From the NCBI GenBank assembly GCA_040954595.2, contig CM082596.2, positions 9,858,001-9,922,000 of the forward strand: 64,000 nt of DNA, in the 5' to 3' direction. The DNA is from Balanoglossus misakiensis. Lineage: Eukaryota > Hemichordata. The notes below the pieces were generated by a model. It worked only from the letters and a program-made list of their open reading frames with translations. It was not told where the DNA came from and ran no database searches. The position numbers and the translations under genes were made by a program. Shown in pieces: positions 34,547-46,183 of the stretch; within the stretch, counting starts at the first letter, position 1, and each line of letters begins with the position of its first letter.

Positions 34547-35742
34547 CCCTTACGCTGTCGAGTCCGTAGCAGAGCGCCCGATTTCCGGTGTGGGTAGAAG
34601 TCGAACGTTGGCGAGTGATGAATGACCTAAATGGTATGGATCGATATGATTCACCGACCCGCTGGAGTCTCTAGGCGTTTGCGTGCGCTTCGCATAACGG
34701 GTTGACTTTGAACTACCGTTTTGAGGGCAATATCTGTTAGGACAGGAAAGTCTCGACAGGGTTCTTTGCCTTGAACTACAAAGAGCACACTATCCTAAGA
34801 GGCACATTCCGCCGGTCATTCCCGACCCTGTGGAGACCGTTTTTTTTGCGTCCGTCAAAAACGTACTTGGCATCGATGCATTGTTTACTATAACAGACGG
34901 TTCCACAACGACATAGGGTATCGACCTTTTCGATGGCCAGCGGTGTCGGATGCACTCGTGGGTAGCACTGTTTGGGAAAGTGCGTTTTGGGATCGACTCG
35001 GGAAACATGACGAAATGGTGCAATGGGGCCCGCAGAGCTTGCGGGATACCTATGACTGTGTCGGTACAACCCTGTGCCGTAAAAAATTTATAGCGTATTA
35101 ACACCGTACTGAACGTCAGTTTGCCGTGCGTAAGTAACCAACGTGTCGTTATCACAACGTCCGTGTGTGTCTCGTCTGAAGAAATGAGTCGTTATCACAA
35201 CGTCCGTGTGTGTCTGGTCTGAAGAAATGAGTCGTTGTCGGGCGGCTGTAGAGTGGGACACTGTGCGCCAGTGTCTAGTCGTTCGCATTACGTGTCGAAC
35301 TAACTCGTACCCTACGGGAAAGTGGCAGGGGAAGGTGTGCCCGAACACCCCTGGCGGTACACCCTGGGTCCCCTACTGACAACTAATGGTGTCGTCGTTG
35401 TGACGTGATATGGCGTGTGCTAACACACTAACTTTATTTTCGTAAAAGTAAGCCTCGAAATGACGTTGACAGACGCTCCCCTCCCAGGGGAACGAACCCG
35501 ATGACCCCACAACTTTTACCCGGTTAATTGTTGTTTGAGGTCCCGCCAACACGGGACTGTGCCAAACTTGAAGTCTAGCACGTTCAAAAGCAGCTAAAAT
35601 GACCCTCCAAAAACCCGATTTTCAGGCAAAAAGCCTGGTAATCCAGCGGGTGTAGAATGCCGGATTCTACATACACCGAAAAGGAGGCGGTCTCGTAACG
35701 ACTCGGCAGCCCAACGGGTTATGACCCCCGGTAGCAAGAGGG
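34547..35742. mobile_element. TTAA-flanked 1.2-kb element, piggyBac-like ends
   Basis: TTAA at 34543-34546 and 35743-35746. Ends are CCCTTACGCTG and complement of CCCTCTTGCTA. The interior is GC- and CpG-rich, unlike its flanks. It has a direct repeat of GTCGTTATCACAACGTCCGT near 35148 and 35191. Minus-strand frames of 86-121 codons are overlapping and unrecognised. It may be a decayed piggyBac derivative. Before it, 34375-34540 holds nothing I can name. Confidence 0.6.
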
Positions 35743-35937
35743 TTAAATGAACTCAGACGAGAATTCATTTTTCAACAATAACAATGCTGATCAATATATA
35801 AAACGCCTTTGTTTGAAAACCAAACTCTGAATAAATTCTTAATGTTTTACAGAGTAGAATAAAGTCTTACAGCTGATATCCAAAGTTAACATTGAAGTTA
35901 TTGACGTTTTAATACTACTGTGTTTACTTATCAGCAG

Positions 35938-36086
35938 GTATGCAGTCAACGATGCGAACAGGAGTGCAGTCAACACAACCGACAGTACCTAATGTGAGCG
36001 ACAGCAAAAATCCACCTGTCACCACTGGCACCAATGTTATTCCAACTCTGACACAGCCACAAGTACATGTACAAAACCAGTCATTG
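35938..36086 (+). CDS. MED25: MED25 linker exon 7
   Basis: Acceptor TTATCAGCAG, donor TTG|GTATGT. It reads MQSTMRTGVQSTQPTVP and then PPVTTGTNVIPTLTQPQVHV, a Thr/Gln/Pro-rich linker. It joins in frame to exon 6 of either duplicated copy. The ACID (PTOV) domain exons that should follow were not found before 48243. Confidence 0.55.
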
Positions 36087-36471
36087 GTATGTTATGTTAT
36101 GAGCTGAGTTATAATACCCACCTATCCCTTTTGCCTGGCAAGTGACAGTTTATCACTTTTCAGTATTTCAATGGAACTGTATTTGGATAATTTGTTACCT
36201 AACATGACATCAGAAGATGGCAGCTTGATGTCTTAACTGAGGACATTGGATGACCAGTAGATAAAGATTTTCTTTGATATCAATGACATCAGACGCAGTT
36301 CCGTTGGCATTCAAATTTCCAGCTGACGGGGAATTTCAGCAACGTGGTGCAAATGACGACTGTGCAGATGAATACCAAGATGCTGTTGAGGCACCATGCC
36401 TGATACATATTACCTGTCTGGTGGTACTAAAGTATAAACACGTCCGGAAAAAAATATTTTACGGGATACCA

Positions 36472-37130
36472 ATTGAGACTAATAGAATCTCACATTCCCA
36501 AGGACCTGTGATCATATTTCTCACATGAGTTGGGGATTTTTGTCCCACACGAGCCGCAGGCGAGTGTGGGACAAAAAATCCCCAACGAGTGTGAGAAATA
36601 CGATCCCAGGTCCTTGGTGTGTGAGATTCTTTTTCTCACACGACCAGAAATTTGCAATATTAACGTTTATTTACAATAAAAGGACTAAATCTATAAAATA
36701 CCAACTGATAACTGCATGACCAGTCATATATTGATCCGCCCCTCAAAATATAGTCCCCATTTCATCACGAGTTTACAGTACACACATGCTATAAAAATGT
36801 GCTCAACACATTTTAATATGGAGATTGTTTCCAGTGGTATAAATTCAAGCGATATCTAGAAAATACAACCGTGTTTTTTAGTCTGTCGCCAACCACGTAC
36901 ACCACTGTCGTCTGCACATGACCTGATCACATTGTAGTTCAGGTTTGTGTACAACACATCACACAATTGGATAATATTTGTTCGTTCTGAGGGGTATGAA
37001 TATCATTATCCAATCAGAGCTCGTGTCAGATAACAGTTGTCTGTGTGCGCATTAACACAGAGTGTGGGATCAATTTGATCCCACACTCTCTATCCCACAC
37101 TCCCAGCGGCCAGGAGTGTGAGAAAAATTA
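36472..37130. repeat. Hairpin repeat family with CTCACAC / GTGTGAG arms (copy 2)
   Basis: It has the same blocks as 7059-7506, including TCCCACACTCCCAGCGGCC at its right side, with a distinct middle (36650-37060). Confidence 0.7.
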
Positions 37131-37253
37131 TTCCCATCTTGTTATAAATCTGAGCCCAGGTGTCTTTGGTGTGAGATTCCAGTAGTCAAGAGTAGGCTTA
37201 CCTTGAATAATGTAATGCTTGTAAATAATTTATAATTTCTTCTTACCCTCCAG

Positions 37254-37372
37254 ATATGAATGTCACAGTGGTGGAAATGCGTGCCAACACTATTGTCAGA
37301 ATACCCATGGTAGTTATCTCTGCGCTTGCAGACCAGGATTCTATCTGCTGGAGGATGGCTATGCATGTGGCG
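37254..37372 (+). pseudogene. EGF-like exon, copy 1, 4-bp deletion
   Basis: The six-Cys pattern CQHYCQNTHGSYLCACRPGF is readable but out of frame with the exon start. Its duplicate at 42448 has GAATGAATGTC where this has GAATGTC. Acceptor CCTCCAG and donor GTATGT are intact. It belongs to the 37130-39015 segment duplicated at 42324-45005. Confidence 0.7.
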
Positions 37373-38044
37373 GTATGTAACTGTGGATATTGATCTCTTC
37401 TGTGGCTACACTGTTTGGGGATTGTATATTGCTATGGTTACAATCAGCTAAACACACATCCTGTCAGTCCATTGCACACATTTTAAAATTTGAAATCAAC
37501 CGCACACTCGTACTGAACACATGTTTGTTGAAATTGTATCTCAGAATTTTTCCATTTATAATTATGCATAATATAAACAAATTAACAAATGTGAAATTTT
37601 ATCTTTGAAAATTTGTTTGCAAGGGTGAAAAAGTAATCTGTTTTTTTAAAAATCAGACAAAGTTTTGCTGACAGGGTACACGAGTTTCAGGGGATTTTGT
37701 TAAAATGAGAATGATAGAGAGTGTTAAAATTCTTAGATTCTGAGATTGCCATGGATATTGAGGACTTTGATGTAAAAACAATTAATTGATCAAGAAATAT
37801 GTGGTTAAGTATATGTGTCATCAACCTCACACTATACTATAAGACTGTCTGATATATTTATGCACAAGTACAATGTATTTTCACTACTTATATGCATAAC
37901 TCAATCAAATTAACATAATTTATCGACCTATAGCTAAATAAATTACCACAGCAAAGAATAAATATACACTTAGAAAATTCATATAGTTTTCATCTCATTT
38001 TAAAGACATTATAAATGCTTCTCCGAGGGGTACAGTAATTTTTA

Positions 38045-38599
38045 GGGTAAGCCTAATTCAAGATTCACGTTTCAAGATTCACGTTTCACGTTCCACAGCC
38101 CAAGATTCATATTCTGATTCAGATTCTAGTCTTGTCTAATATGTTTATGCTGCCGTAACCAGGGGTGCGTACGATTGTTTATTGTCCTTGATCCCTGCCC
38201 AAGCAAGGTTCCCCAAATATTCTGTTCGATTAACGCGTGACGTCATTGTCGGGTATCTCTTCAAGTTCAGTTTCAACAACATTTTTCAAAGAGAGATGCA
38301 CCCTATTTATTATTTTCTAACACATGAATGACCCTAGGCCTGAGATCGCACCATGGCCGGCAATCTTGGTTTTCACAGATACTTTTAAGCGTAATTCTGA
38401 TATAATTGATAGGTTTAGGTATATTTTACAACCAATAACTTAAGCAAAGGACTAATTCCTATATTCTGAATCAAGTGAAAGTAATATTGTAGATGGCGAA
38501 AGGACGTGACAAGACTCGAATCTGAATCAGAATATGAATCTTGGGCTGTGGAACTTGAAACGTGAAACTTGAAACGTGAATCTTGAATTAGGCTTACCC
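38045..38599. mobile_element. 555-bp foldback element with 9-bp target duplication (copy 1)
   Basis: Ends GGGTAAGCCTAATTC and complement, flanked on both sides by TAATTTTTA. Arms contain GATTCACGTTTCAAGATTC and an inverted match. A 9-bp duplication fits Mutator-like elements. It is also in the paralogous segment (44036-44580), so it predates that duplication. Confidence 0.8.
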
Positions 38600-38990
38600 T
38601 AATTTTTAATGGGTATATTCTTGATAACTCATCACCATGAATGATCATTTCAAAACTTAACAAGGCATATGGCTAAAGAGGATTCAGTGTTTGTGCACCT
38701 TCTATCTGCTATGCTGGATCTATTGACAGTTTTCAAAGGGGTTTAAAGACTCGTCTTTTTATTCAGTACTTTCTATTTCATTCCATTGCTTTTTTGGTTA
38801 ATAGGGACTGTCTTTCAGAACTCTTTGGTTTGTTTCGTGTTTTTAAGTGTAATTTATTATCCTTTAAGCTTTCACTTGTTTTCTAATTTTATTATTTTCT
38901 GTAGAAAATGCACTGAGATGTATGTGTATTATGTTTGTCAGGAAATAAATAATAATAAAATTAAAAATAATAAACTATCTTTGATTTCAG

Positions 38991-39107
38991 ATGTCAATGA
39001 ATGTATGGAGAGAGCAGATCTTTGTGAAGGCCAGTGTGTGAATACAGCAGGCTATTTTTATTGCACTTGTGTTGTGGGATATTGATTGGTCAATGGAGAG
39101 TGTACAG
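38991..39107 (+). pseudogene. Calcium-binding EGF-like exon with in-frame stop
   Basis: DVNECMERADLCEGQCVNTA and GYFYCTCVVGY form a cbEGF module. A TGA at 39083-39085 interrupts just before LVNGECT. Splice sites TTTCAG and ACAG|GTAAG are good. A single-base change from an open codon is the simplest explanation. Confidence 0.7.
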
Positions 39108-39537
39108 GTAAGACCAGCACAATATGTGGGCAACGAAAGGTCCTGTATCTGTAACTTTTGAATTTTTATTCAATATTATTCTGGGTGTCACCCATCATTT
39201 CTTGTTCAGCTCGGTGAAGCTAGGTAAGCAATGTTGTTATTGTTTAAACATTGTATTCAAGCCTGGGTCTGGACTTGGATGCAATTTGTCAATAATAACA
39301 GTGATTGGTAACTGCATGTTTACATAACTGGCTAACTGTTAAAGAGACCAGCTGTTCTTTTTGCTGTGTGTACAGTACACATGCCATTGGCAGCTTATGG
39401 CTCAGTCAGTGTTTGCCTGTTGATTTCTCTATGTGTGTGTGTCTGTCTGTCTGTATATGTACTCCGGTGTAGACTTTTTTATTGTGTTATCCCTGAATGG
39501 GACCACTGTGTCCTTAACGCGATGTTTTACACTCAGC

Positions 39538-40012
39538 AGCGATAGTTTGTCTAACACGAGCCAAAATATCCCCAACTCGTCTGAGAAATCTTATCCCAGG
39601 TCCTAAGGTTGTGAGACTAATAGAATCTCACACTCCCAAGGACTTGGGATCATATTTCTCACATGTGTTGAGGATTTTCTGTCCCAAACAAGCTGCAGGC
39701 GAATGTGGGACAAGATATCCCCGACGAGTGTGAGAAATACGATCCCAGGTCCTTGGTGATTAGTTTTCTCACACGGTCACAAATTAGCCAAATTCGTTAA
39801 ATAAATGACTCTTGAACTGTCATCTGGTACATTGTAGATTCAGTATCGCGTCATTGGATAACATTTAGCACATGTTGTTAAAGAACTCTTTGTCATCCAA
39901 TCAGCGCTCGCATCATATACAGCTCTCGATTCAGTGAGAATGTGGGATTGATTTGTTCTCACACTCTGATCCAACACTCTCAGCATGCCAGGAGTGTGAG
40001 AATCTATTACGA
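39538..40012. repeat. Hairpin repeat family with CTCACAC / GTGTGAG arms (copy 3)
   Basis: It carries the ACGAGTGTGAGAAATACGATC block and an inverted copy of the GCGCTGATTGG middle. From 39108 to 39537 I see a dispersed repeat related to 12240-12400 inverted, and no gene. Confidence 0.7.
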
Positions 40013-40323
40013 GTTTGAAATCTTAGGTGAAGAGTTTATCAATTTCACTGCCAACCCTGTAGGGCATTCTGGGATATGTGCTCATGCCAAAGCACAAACA
40101 GCCATGACCTGACAGCTCAGTTTGTAAATCATTTCTACAAATCCACAAAGAGACTCAAAGTTTAGAAAAGTTGTGTCTGTTAGAAATATTAGAAATATTA
40201 CTGTTAATACTTAATTTCAAAGCCATGTGAATTTGTTCACTTTAATAGGGAAATTTTTAAAGGAAGGGAGGATTGGTATTGACTTGAATAATTACAATGG
40301 ATGTTTTTGTTCTCTATTTTCAG

Positions 40324-40446
40324 ATGTGAATAATGAGTGTTCAGATTCTGTTTGTGCTGGAGGGTGTCTCAATGCAGAGGGTGGATTCAGCTGTAATTGT
40401 GGTGATGATGGTTTCTCTCTGAGTGCAGATCATGTCAATTGTTTAG
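40324..40446 (+). CDS. EGF-like exon (intact)
   Basis: DVNNECSDSVCAGGCLNAEG, then FSCNCGDDGFSLSADHVNC: six cysteines in EGF spacing with the D-N-E-C calcium-binding start. Acceptor TTTCAG, donor TTTAG|GTAAG, phase 1-1 as is usual for EGF exons. The parent protein is probably extracellular (fibrillin, fibulin or SCUBE-like), but not identified. Confidence 0.75.
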
Positions 40447-40870
40447 GTAAGTTTTTTTTGAGTGGGGAGGGGATAGACCAACAATTGCTTTGCATTTCCT
40501 GCCTCAAAAGGGCGCTTACACAAGTTGTAAGTGGCAAAGATTACAGCGAGTCACCATGTAAAAAAAATAATAAATAAAAGTTATCAGGCACTTTCCAAAG
40601 TTACACATTTAGAAAAAAATGAGTTTGTTGTCTCATGTGTGATATTTTTGGCTAACAAAACACTAGCGTCTAATGTGGTTACTACATTGTTTGTTTATCA
40701 GTATACAGTACTGGTACATATAAACATATGATATGACCAAGTTATATGCCAGATGATATTTATCAAGTTTCACACAATTTTGCTCTCTTGTATATTTTTT
40801 TCAAAGCCAACTGTACATGTAATTCAGATGTATTCATTCAAACACAATGTATCATATTTGTGTTTTCAAG

Positions 40871-40975
40871 CTGGTTGGTCACCATGCCAACAAGCGTGTT
40901 ACAACACACCAACCAGTTACCAGTGTGGTTGCAGACCAGGATTTAAGTTGCACAGAAATCAACAAACATGTGTTG
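40871..40975 (+). CDS. EGF-like exon (intact, short)
   Basis: [20 protein letters not shown] and [17 protein letters not shown]-type module with phase 1-1 borders (TTCAAG acceptor, GTTG|GTGAG donor). Its 3' half recurs at 46136-46183. Confidence 0.7.
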
Positions 40976-41119
40976 GTGAGTATCTACAATTGGGAGAAAG
41001 TAAGATGTAGGTGTTTGTGCAATGTAAGTGTCCAATACATGTACATGTATATGTGACACTGAAATTACACATTGTACAGTCAATAATTGGTAAATGTCTA
41101 TTATTCATGACACAAATCA

Positions 41120-41315
41120 ACATACAGTCAAACCTCTGTGACTGGCCACCTCTATTAAACAGCCACCTCTATATAGTGCCCACTTTATTCTAGTCCCTGT
41201 GTAATTTATATCTACATTAATTGACTTTTCTACCAGGTATAATGGCCACCTGTCTATAAAGGCCAGTTTAGGAAAGTCCCTTTACTAGCCATAATGGACA
41301 GGTTTGACTGCACTT
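41120..41315. repeat. Dispersed CAGTCAAACC..GTC / GGCCACCTCTATATAG repeat
   Basis: A short repeat built from CAGTCAAACCTCTGTGACTG, GGCCACCTCTAT and its complement GGACAGGTTTGACTG. Related copies lie at 6865-7045, 29007-29095, 34073-34165, 46330-46520 and 46970-47150. It is probably the end of a widespread MITE family. Confidence 0.65.
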
Positions 41316-42154
41316 GTGTTGATTTCTGTCTGTAATACGTGTAACACAATCATAAAATTTTTCATAAAGAGGGCACACTTCCAAAATAAGGTGTCATCTC
41401 CAAGCAGACAATGTGAAAAAGGAGGCCGGTAGGTTACAGAGTACTGCTCGAGCTCATCTACCTTGTTGTATACATGATACAAGTTGCGTGTAAAACTGAC
41501 CTTACAATAAAATGTGGCTGTCGAAAGTCTGTCCCAACTATAGTGTTGATACACAAGACAAAGTTTTTACTCTTTGACCAACTGGCCTCATGTTTGCGTC
41601 TTGGAAGGGCACCCTCTTTATGAAAAAGGCATATGATATCACTACAAGGAATAAATTAACATGATAGAACATTGCTGATTAATGTCATAGATCATGATAA
41701 CATGAATGCATAGCAATGTTTTGTTACAATTTGGTACATAAAGAAATGGACTACTGTGACAGTATTGACTCTGGGCACTACGTAGATGATTCCCAGCCTC
41801 AAAATTCTGACTTGCTTCACCGTTGGAAGAAGTCAGTTTTCAGGTTAACATGTATATTTGTACAGAGTGTGGCATTAGTGAGTGGTTGCATCACATCAAT
41901 GCATGACAAAAGGTCATCACTGTGTAAGACTCAGAAATAGAATTTGAATACAAATCCTATTAAACAAAATATTCTAAAATTTACATGTTATTTTAACATG
42001 TTTACTCCTATAAAAGTGAGTGCACGTGTTTTCGAGGTCTCTTCAATTCAGAAGCCACTGTGTAGGCCTTAGTTGGTGCATGCAGCTCGTAGACTTAGAA
42101 ATTAAGTTTGGTTCAACTCAAACGCTTCAAGTCCAGTTGACCATCTCACACTTC

Positions 42155-42234
42155 TGGCACTGGTGGGATTCAAACCCACGCCATCGAAACGACTGCAGGT
42201 GCCTAAAACCCCTTGACTGTAGGACACAAATGCC
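42155..42234 (-). tRNA. tRNA-Leu(UAG)-like pseudogene or SINE head
   Basis: The minus strand reads GGCATTT at the 5' end, TTTTAGGC (anticodon TAG) in the middle, and GGCGTGGGTTTGAATCCCAC, a T-arm with a strong B box, then CAGTGCCA. The long variable region of leucine tRNAs is visible. The D-arm and A box are poor and the acceptor stem pairs imperfectly. It is more likely a decayed gene or SINE-derived than a working tRNA. Confidence 0.5.
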
Positions 42235-42447
42235 TGACAGTGATATAACTATGTTATAATGTTACATCGACAATACATAAGTTTGGGGATATGTTGTCTC
42301 AAATGATCAAATTGAGACAAATTATCCCCATCTTGTTATAAATCTGAGCCCAGGTGTCTTTGGTGTGAGATTCCAGTAGTCAAGAGTAGGCTTACCTTGA
42401 ATAATGTAATGCTTGTAAATAATGTATAATTTCTTCTTACCCTCCAG

Positions 42448-42570
42448 ATATGAATGAATGTCACAGTGGTGGAAATGCGTGCCAACACTATTGTCAGAAT
42501 ACCCATGGTAGTTATTGCTGCGCTTGCAGACAAGGCTTCAATGTGCTGGAGGATGGCCATGCATGTGCAG
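42448..42570 (+). CDS. EGF-like exon, copy 2 (intact)
   Basis: DMNECHSGGNACQHYCQNTH then GSYCCACRQGFNVLEDGHAC, in frame, phase 1-1. It keeps the four bases missing from 37254-37372, so this copy is the better reading frame. Confidence 0.72.
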
Positions 42571-43002
42571 GTATGTAACTGTGGATATTGATCTCTTCTG
42601 TGGCTACACTGTTTGGGGATTGCATATTGCTATGGTTACAATAAAACATGCATCCTGTCTGTCCATTGCACACATTTTAAAATTTGAAATCAACCGCACA
42701 CTCGTACTGAACACATGTTTGTTGAAATTGTATCTCAGAATTTTTCCATTTATAATTATGCATAATATAATCAAATTAACAAATGTGAAAACTTATCTTT
42801 GAAAATTTGTTTGCAAGGGTGAAAAATTAATCTGTTGTTTTAAAAATCAGACAAAGTTTTGCTGACAGGGTACACGAGTTTCAGGGGATTTTGTTAAAAT
42901 GAGAATGATAGAGAGTGTTAAAATTCCTAGATTCTGAGATTGCCATGGATATTGAGGACTTTGACGTAAAAACAATTAATTGATCAAGAAATATGTGGTT
43001 AA

Positions 43003-43798
43003 GATGGGTCCCTGGGATCTTTTTGCTCGTTGCTATGGGCCTTTATAGGACATTACACCCCGATTTGGACTAAGCCGTTTTCAGAGTCTAACAAGGGGCT
43101 GGTAACTAGTTGAAAATCTGCACGATTGTGTGCACACCCCATGTCCGAGTATGTTTACGGCAGCTACCGCCCGGCCATAGGCCGCCACGCTAATACGGCA
43201 AAGCAGCGGTCAGCGATAGCGTGCGCGTCCTGTAACCACAGTAACTGGATCGAACGCTAAAAATCCAATGTTTTGTACACAGAGATTTTGTACCGTTCAC
43301 GAAAATCCCTAAGGCTTTTTTCATAGGCCACGTACGCCAGTCAAATTTGACCTGCTTGTTGAGAACGTACTTCCGCACAGTGTGACGGATCGTTTTTTTC
43401 TGTTTTCGTCGTGCTAAGAAGCGATACCGGTGGAAGAGTGCGTCCAAAAACACCCAAAATCGATGACTTTTTCAGATGTGGTACGGGTATGCTGAAATCG
43501 TAGGATACAACGATAATATTCGAAAACAAAATCCGTCACGATCTTCCCTGGTTCAAGCAACTAATGAATACGTATCAAGTTCGTTTTTGAGGTCACGGAA
43601 TAAAAAGCCTTAGGCTTTTGAAATTTGACCTAGCTAATTTGCATATCAATGGCGTCAGGGGGCGCGCGCTCACAATCGTGCAGATTTTCAACTAGTTACC
43701 AGCCCCTTGTTAGACTCTGAAAACGGCTTAGTCCAAATCGGGGTGTAATGTCCTATAAAGGCCCATAGCAACGAGCAAAAAGATCCTAGGGACCCATC
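43003..43798. mobile_element. 796-bp TTAA-flanked palindromic element
   Basis: TTAA at 42999-43002 and 43799-43802. Ends GATGGGTCCCTGGGATC and complement, with inverted arms of about 130 bp (for example GCCGTTTTCAGAGTCTAAC). The paralogous segment has one TTAA (37805-37808) and no insert. The middle is CpG-rich. TTAA targeting suggests piggyBac or Kolobok mobilisation. Confidence 0.87.
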
Positions 43799-44035
43799 TT
43801 AAGTATATGTGTGATCAACCTCACTATACTATAAGACTGTCTGATATATTTATGCACAAGTACAATGTATTTTCACTACTTATATGCATAACTCAATCAA
43901 ATTAACATAATTTATCGACCTATAGCTATTAAATTACCACAGCAAGGAATAAATATTCACTTAGAAAATTCATATAGTTTTCATCTCATTTTAAAGACAT
44001 TATAAATGCTTCTCCGAGGGGTACAATAATTTTTA

Positions 44036-44580
44036 GGGTAAGCCTAATTCAAGATTCACGTTTCAAGATTCACGTTTCATGTTCCACAGCCCAAGATTCA
44101 TATTCTGATTCAGATTCCATTCTTGTCTAATATGTTTATGCTGCCGTAACCAGGGGTGTGAACGATTGTTTATTGTCCTCGATCCCCGCCCAAGCAAGGT
44201 TCCCCAAATATTCTGTTCGATTATCGCATGACGTCATTGTCGGGTATCTCGTCAAGTTCAGTTTCAACAACATTTTTCAAAGAGAGATGCACCCTATTTA
44301 TTATTTTCTAACACATGAATGACCCTAGGCCTGAGATCGCACCATGGCCGGCAATCTTGGTATTCACAGATACTTTTAAGCGTAATTCTGATATAATTGA
44401 TAGGTTTAGGTATATTTTACAACCGATAACTTAAGCAAAGGACTAATTCCTATATTCTGAATCAAGTGAAAGCAATGTAGATGGCGAAAGGATGTGACAA
44501 GACTCGAATCTGAATCAGAATATGAATCTTGGGCTGTGGAACGTGAAACTTGAAACGTGAATCTTGAATTAGGCTTACCC
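44036..44580. mobile_element. Foldback element with 9-bp target duplication (copy 2)
   Basis: Duplicate of 38045-38599 within the duplicated EGF segment, about 10 bp shorter through small deletions. Confidence 0.8.
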
Positions 44581-44971
44581 TAATTTTTAATGGGTATATT
44601 CTTAATAACTCATCACCATGAATGATCATTTCAAAACTTAACAAGGCATATGGCTAAAGAGGATTCAGTGTTTGTGCACCTTCTATCTGCTATGCTGGAT
44701 CTATTGACAGTTTTCAAAGGGGTTTAAAGACTCGTCTTTTTATTCAGTACTTTCTATTTCATTCCATTGCTTTTTTGGTTAATAGGGACTGTCTTTCAGA
44801 ACTCTTTGGTTTGTTTCGTGTTTTTAAGTGTAATTTATTATCCTTTAAGCTTTCACTTGTTTTCTAATTTTATTATTTTCTGTAGAAAATGCACTGAGAT
44901 GTATGTGTATTATGTTTGTCAGGAAATAAATAATAATAAAATTAAAAATAATAAACTATCTTTGATTTCAG

Positions 44972-45013
44972 ATGTCAATGAATGTATGGAGAGAGCAGAT
45001 CTTTGTGAGAGCA
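44972..45013 (+). pseudogene. Truncated cbEGF exon
   Basis: DVNECMERADLCE, followed by a repeated GAGCAGATCTTT and unrelated sequence. The exon is cut by the break that brought in the retroelement fragment. Confidence 0.75.
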
Positions 45014-45089
45014 GATCTTTATCTCAAGGCGCCACAGAGGAATAAAGGTCCTTCTTTTGTTGCATTTCAAATAGATTCGTGTAATTCAC

Positions 45090-45425
45090 TTTTGTTTGGG
45101 CTCCCTAAGTACTAGATCAGCCGTATTCAAGTTCAAAATATTGCTGCTAGTTCCAAAATCACTGTTTACATCAATGCAATTTCAGTTCCATTGGTTACCT
45201 GTGTCTGATCGTATTGTTTTCAATATTTTATTTCTTATTTTTGAATTCATTCATAGACTTGGACCATCATATCTGTCTGATATGATCAAATTATATGTTC
45301 CAAATCGAAACTTGAAGTCAGCTGATCAGCTCAAACTCTGTCCTGTTCAGCCCAATGCAATGATGACAACAACAATTGCTTGCCTTCAGACACAAATATT
45401 TATTGCATATATTATCAGCGAATAA
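45090..45425 (+). mobile_element. Non-LTR retrotransposon ORF2 3' fragment (L2/CR1-like)
   Basis: A 109-codon frame contains FHWLPVSDRIVFNILF and HRLGPSYLSDMIKLYVPNRN, the well-known C-terminal reverse transcriptase tail LHWLPVxxRIxFKIL...GLAPxYLSD. Only the 3' end is present, as expected of 5'-truncated insertions. 45430-46135 has no gene I can support. Confidence 0.75.
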
Positions 45426-46135
45426 AGGGAAATGGTTTTGAAGTTACAGTTGGCATTTTGCATTTTCGAAATGTCTACTTATATCCCAGGCCACGATACG
45501 GAGAAAAAAATAAAAATACACCAGCTGAGCTCCTCACACGTACATAGTCATGTATGGTAAACCTGGCATTCTGTCCATATGGGACCTACATTTGTAGGCG
45601 ATTGATCGATGTTGTGTCGAAATCAGGCCAGTAATTAAGTTAAAACTTGGTTAATACGTTACCTTAGGGTGTTATACATTATCCAGTAACTGTTTTACTT
45701 AAGAATTGCCTTTCAAAAGCTGTTTACCCACGGTAAACGTATCGTTTCACGATCAACGCAACACTTCTGTATTTACAAGTCTAACATGGAGCCGGAGAGG
45801 TCAACGTATACTTCCGGGTCATATCGTCGAACGACATTGATTATTTTTAAGCGGACTGTTACAAAAGCATTTCGAATTAATTTCTTTTCACGGATGTTCG
45901 GACCGATATTAGACCTCTCTGTCAGGAAAGTTTGGTTAACTTCCGAGGTCGTTTTCAATGATTTTTGAAACGTTTGTGGACGTCTCTTTAGGGGTCACCA
46001 ACATACCACCGAAAACACGTTAAAAACTTCTACTACTATTAAGGACAGATTTTCATAAAATTTACGTCTGCAGTGAAAAATGGGAATCACTTTCGTAATT
46101 TATCCAGCTAACATGGTTTTTTATTGCACAACAGA

Positions 46136-46183
46136 GTTGCAGACCAGGATTTAAGTTGCACAGAATTCAACATACATGTGTTG
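46136..46183 (+). pseudogene. Partial EGF-like exon, duplicate of 40928-40975
   Basis: [15 protein letters not shown] with donor GTTG|GTGAG. The 5' half is missing. Homology with 40928-41880 continues to about 46920. Confidence 0.7.

Larger units (their letters stand above)
42324..45005 (+). repeat. Duplicate of the 37130-39015 EGF segment
   Basis: Collinear copy including EGF exons 42448-42570 and 44972 onward, and the 555-bp foldback element. It contains one extra insertion (43003-43798) and ends abruptly inside the second EGF exon. Confidence 0.88.

Noticed and set aside
34547-34554. CCCTTACG start shared with the 10.7-kb transposon
   Set aside because: Only eight bases match. This element has TTAA flanks and different following sequence, so the match is probably coincidence.
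34776-35155. Overlapping minus frames of 97 and 121 codons as piggyBac transposase
   Set aside because: No recognisable catalytic Asp motifs; only the TTAA and CCC/GGG ends support a piggyBac-type link.
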